Assembly (NCBI RefSeq): GCF_008831285.2
Contig: NC_045144.1
Location: forward strand, 3,714,268 to 3,774,267
DNA: 60,000 nucleotides
Source: Nymphaea colorata
Taxonomy: Eukaryota; Streptophyta; Magnoliopsida; Nymphaeales; Nymphaeaceae
Direction: 5' to 3'
Of the stretch, positions 57,653 through 60,000 are shown piece after piece. The first letter of the stretch is position 1, and each line of letters starts with the position of its first letter. A program made the position numbers and the translations under genes. The notes under the pieces were generated by a model. That model did not search any database and was not told the DNA's origin. It was given only the letters and a program-made list of their open reading frames with translations.

Positions 57653-58312
57653 TGCCAATAGCTGGTGTTAGGATGGCTTAAAGCGGAAAAACACCTATCA
57701 CCCAAAAAGAAACCAAGGATCAAATTCTGTTACAGAAGAACCACTGGGCCATCAGAACTTCCAACTAAGAAAGACATTATGGACCTACATACACACTCAC
57801 ATCCACAGGCTTGTACACAGAGAAATATGTATGTATTTACATGGATTCTTAAACCGTCTGTCAAGATTACAATTCTATCACTGACAAAGAAGGAAATTAA
57901 ATCTTAAGAAGCAAGGAGCTTTGGTGAAAGTGCTATTCTATGGCCACATATGCATGTTTAATTGGCAGCATGCGTGTGGATACATCAATGCTACACTCAA
58001 AGCCATGAAAATAATAGATACATCAAATTGCTCCAAGCCATTTATACATATGATATTTTATTAGATTGAACCATAAAAAAAAAACAAAAAACAAAACTGA
58101 AACCTAGAAAGGAAGAGCCAAGAGAACCAATAGAGAATCAGGGGGCTTACTAGCTGGACTGACTGCACCAGGTATCAATGTAAACATTCTAGAGTGACTG
58201 GAGGAACTGATGCAAATTGAATGAGAAACAGCTCAAAGCATGAAACCTTTTACCTTGCCTTTCAGTGAAGACAAAATCCAAATAAAGTGAGAGAAGGTAA
58301 CGAGTGCAAGTT
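57653..58312 (-). promoter_or_regulatory. Upstream region of KIN17
   Basis: This 660-base gap between the KIN17 start and the stop of the next minus-strand gene must hold the KIN17 promoter and 5-prime UTR and the neighbour's 3-prime UTR. No clear TATA box or other element could be fixed by eye. Position rather than motif supports this entry. Confidence 0.4.
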
Positions 58313-58446
58313 CTAACTGTCTAGCTCCTTTTCATCAAGCTGACCACTGTAAATTAATTTCTGCAGCCTTTCATCTATCAGATTCGCATGTTCTTTACCA
58401 ATGTCCAAAGAGTAGCCAAGTACTGGGTGACCAAGCAAGTACGCAA
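58313..58446 (-). CDS. Terminal exon of an unrecognised gene
   Basis: After a good acceptor (TTTCTTTCAG) the minus strand reads AYLLGHPVLGYSLDIGKEHA then NLIDERLQKLIYSGQLDE and KELDS, stop at 58315-58313. The preceding two bases complete a split codon. The exon is open for all 43 residues and rich in charged helix-forming residues, as in a real C-terminus. No upstream exon was found in the next 1.5 kb, which holds retrotransposon remnants and may be an intron. I do not recognise the family, so no function is given. Confidence 0.55.
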
Positions 58447-59640
58447 CTGAAAGAAAAAAGTAAGAATAGATTGAAAATGTGCATGTAAAAAGTAAAAGTA
58501 TCTAGAAATCTGATCATCTGTATTAAACTTAGGTTTGCATCTTGAAGACAAAATTATGTATAACTTTAACAATTCACTGTAAGAAACAGAACTGACTTGC
58601 GTACATTGGAAGAGCAGTAGAAGGCACTAAGGGAGGATTTTCTTTCTGTTATGCAGCAGCAAAAGCTTTAGATTTAATGTCTCTCTTCCTTTCTCCCTCT
58701 TAAGAGAGATTATTTTCTAATTAGGGTACTAAAAGACAAAAAAAGACCTTTTTACAACTGGATCTATATTGAAACATAACACCAGAAGCATCAATATAAC
58801 ACATCTTAATAGCCTCCCTCAAGTTCTGCATATCTTTGGATCCTTCACCCATTATGCTCGGTCACCGAGTATATGTATATGTTGCGAAACTCATAATCTA
58901 TATAGCGTTGAATCATGTACTCCTATATTCCTATTTTCTGTTTATGTATTTTGTTCCCTTTTTCTGTATTTTGTATTCCTTTAGTTTTTTATCAACGATA
59001 GCCCTTGACTGTCCAAGCTAGCTGTTGACCAGCTCCAACGGCCAATTCTCTAGCCATAGGCTAGTACAATGGAAGACTTGGCCATCATCTATCATATAAA
59101 TAACAGAATTTTCCACTTGTGTAAGCCATGGCTTTTTTCAGCCATCTCGCCTTCAATAATAGTGAATATTTCTGTGTTGTTCCTTAGTGCACATTGACAG
59201 CGTTTGTTTGCAAATAGGTCCTTTTGAACTTGTCATATTAATTTTGAGCTTTGAAGCTTATTGGATTTAGTTTTTTTTCAAGGCAATGTAGTTCATTATT
59301 AGTTACTGAAGTATATAGTATCAGAGCCAAGTTCAATCCTGGGACCTGTCAGCTATAGGGCCATCATCCAGAAAGTTATGGCCCATAAATATTATCTCCA
59401 AGAAAAAATTAAAAATACCAAACAACGAGATAAAAGTGTTAGAAATTATTTGTGGAATTATCATGTGTTTAGAACTTCTTAACTTGAACCATAATGAGAG
59501 GAAATTTTCCTTATGAAATAAGAAGAGCTGAAGTTGAAGAAAAGGATTTTCAACTTTCTTACAAGGTATAAAATCTGACTTTAAACAAGGGACAGTCCCC
59601 TGTCCCTTCCTTTTCTACCACTCATTCGTCAAATTCACTT
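58447..59640. other. Probable intron with an LTR-like segment and copia primer binding site
   Basis: TAGTATCAGAGC at 59317-59328 resembles the copia primer binding site on the plus strand. The DNA before it (from about 58770) contains a TATA-like CATATAAATAAC near 59094 and could be an LTR, but its start and a second copy are not seen. It is opposite in orientation to the copia coding trace at 59660-60000. Confidence 0.35.
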
Positions 59641-59659
59641 CTAGCCACATAGCAAGTTT

Positions 59660-60000
59660 AAAAAAATGACCAATCGACTCTCTGATCAAGTACTTTAAGA
59701 TCATCAAATCCACTTTCATTTTCCACAAAACTAATATTTCTTGAAACGATAGATCTATTAGTTTTGATAGCACTACACATATATTCTTTTTGAGTTTCGA
59801 ACTGCGTCTCCTTTGTCATTTAGTAAATAGCATTTGCATCCCACAATTCTTAGTGATTTCAAAAGTTTTCAAGAGTGTTATATTTGATAATGATTCACAT
59901 GGCACTCTATGGATGAGACATACTGAAGTGAGAGTATCTTCAGCCCAAATATCCTTAGGAACTCTTCTAGAGATAAGAAGAGTTTCTGGGTTATAATCAT
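59660..60000 (-). mobile_element. Ty1-copia integrase-end remnant
   Basis: The minus strand reads RVPKDIWAEDTLTSVCLIHR and VPCESLSN near 59840-59970, then KTNRSIVSRNISFVENES near 59700-59770. These are the end of the copia integrase core (VPKxFWAEAVxTAxYLINR) and the following linker (K...YIxSRDVxFxE). The spacing between them is too short and frames differ, so it is decayed. It continues beyond the window. Confidence 0.75.

Overview
The window is plant nuclear DNA, most likely from a seed plant. Evidence: spliced genes with GT-AG introns, an MLO gene, chlorophyllide a oxygenase sequence, a plant DHHC S-acyltransferase tail, F-box/FBD sequences, and many Ty1-copia, LINE and hAT remnants in AT-rich spacers. 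The species cannot be fixed from the sequence. No prokaryotic operon, CRISPR array or rRNA/tRNA gene was recognised.

Layout. 0.7-5.1 kb: the last 12 coding exons of an apparently functional clade III-type MLO gene (+); its first exons lie before the window. 6.2-7.3 kb: decayed C-terminal part of a DHHC protein S-acyltransferase (+). 9.6-10.8 kb: two or three orphan exons of an unrecognised gene. 11.0-19.5 kb: a large inverted repeat whose two arms of about 1.05 kb both carry the promoter and first exons of an MLO paralogue; the 6.4 kb spacer holds MITEs, a decayed Ty1-copia element lacking its integrase core, and an oppositely oriented LTR that abuts the right arm. 19.7-19.9 kb: broken first exon of an AP-3 beta adaptin gene. 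23.0-24.8 kb: intron-containing pseudogene of chlorophyllide a oxygenase (-). 27-33 kb: AT-rich repeats, tandem arrays with periods near 173 and 72 bp, and three related hAT-like MITEs. 36.8-42.7 kb: two separate LINE remnants (-) interrupted or separated by hAT-type non-autonomous elements with 8-bp target duplications. 43.1-46.3 kb: decayed hAT transposase gene (+) with two nested MITEs. 46.4-50.8 kb: tandem array of four units near 1.27 kb carrying F-box/FBD pseudogenes (-). 51-56.4 kb: unassigned AT-rich DNA. 56.5-57.7 kb: intact single-exon KIN17 gene (-). 58.3 kb: terminal exon of an unrecognised gene (-). 59-60 kb: copia remnants.

Only two genes look functional: MLO (membrane, calmodulin-binding) and KIN17 (nuclear, DNA/RNA-binding). 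Between them lies a graveyard of partial gene copies, several with introns retained, which points to DNA-level duplication or capture more than retroposition. The most interesting structure is the inverted pair of MLO 5-prime copies about 6 kb downstream of a real MLO gene. If transcribed through, it could form a hairpin source of small RNAs against MLO transcripts. That role is inference only.
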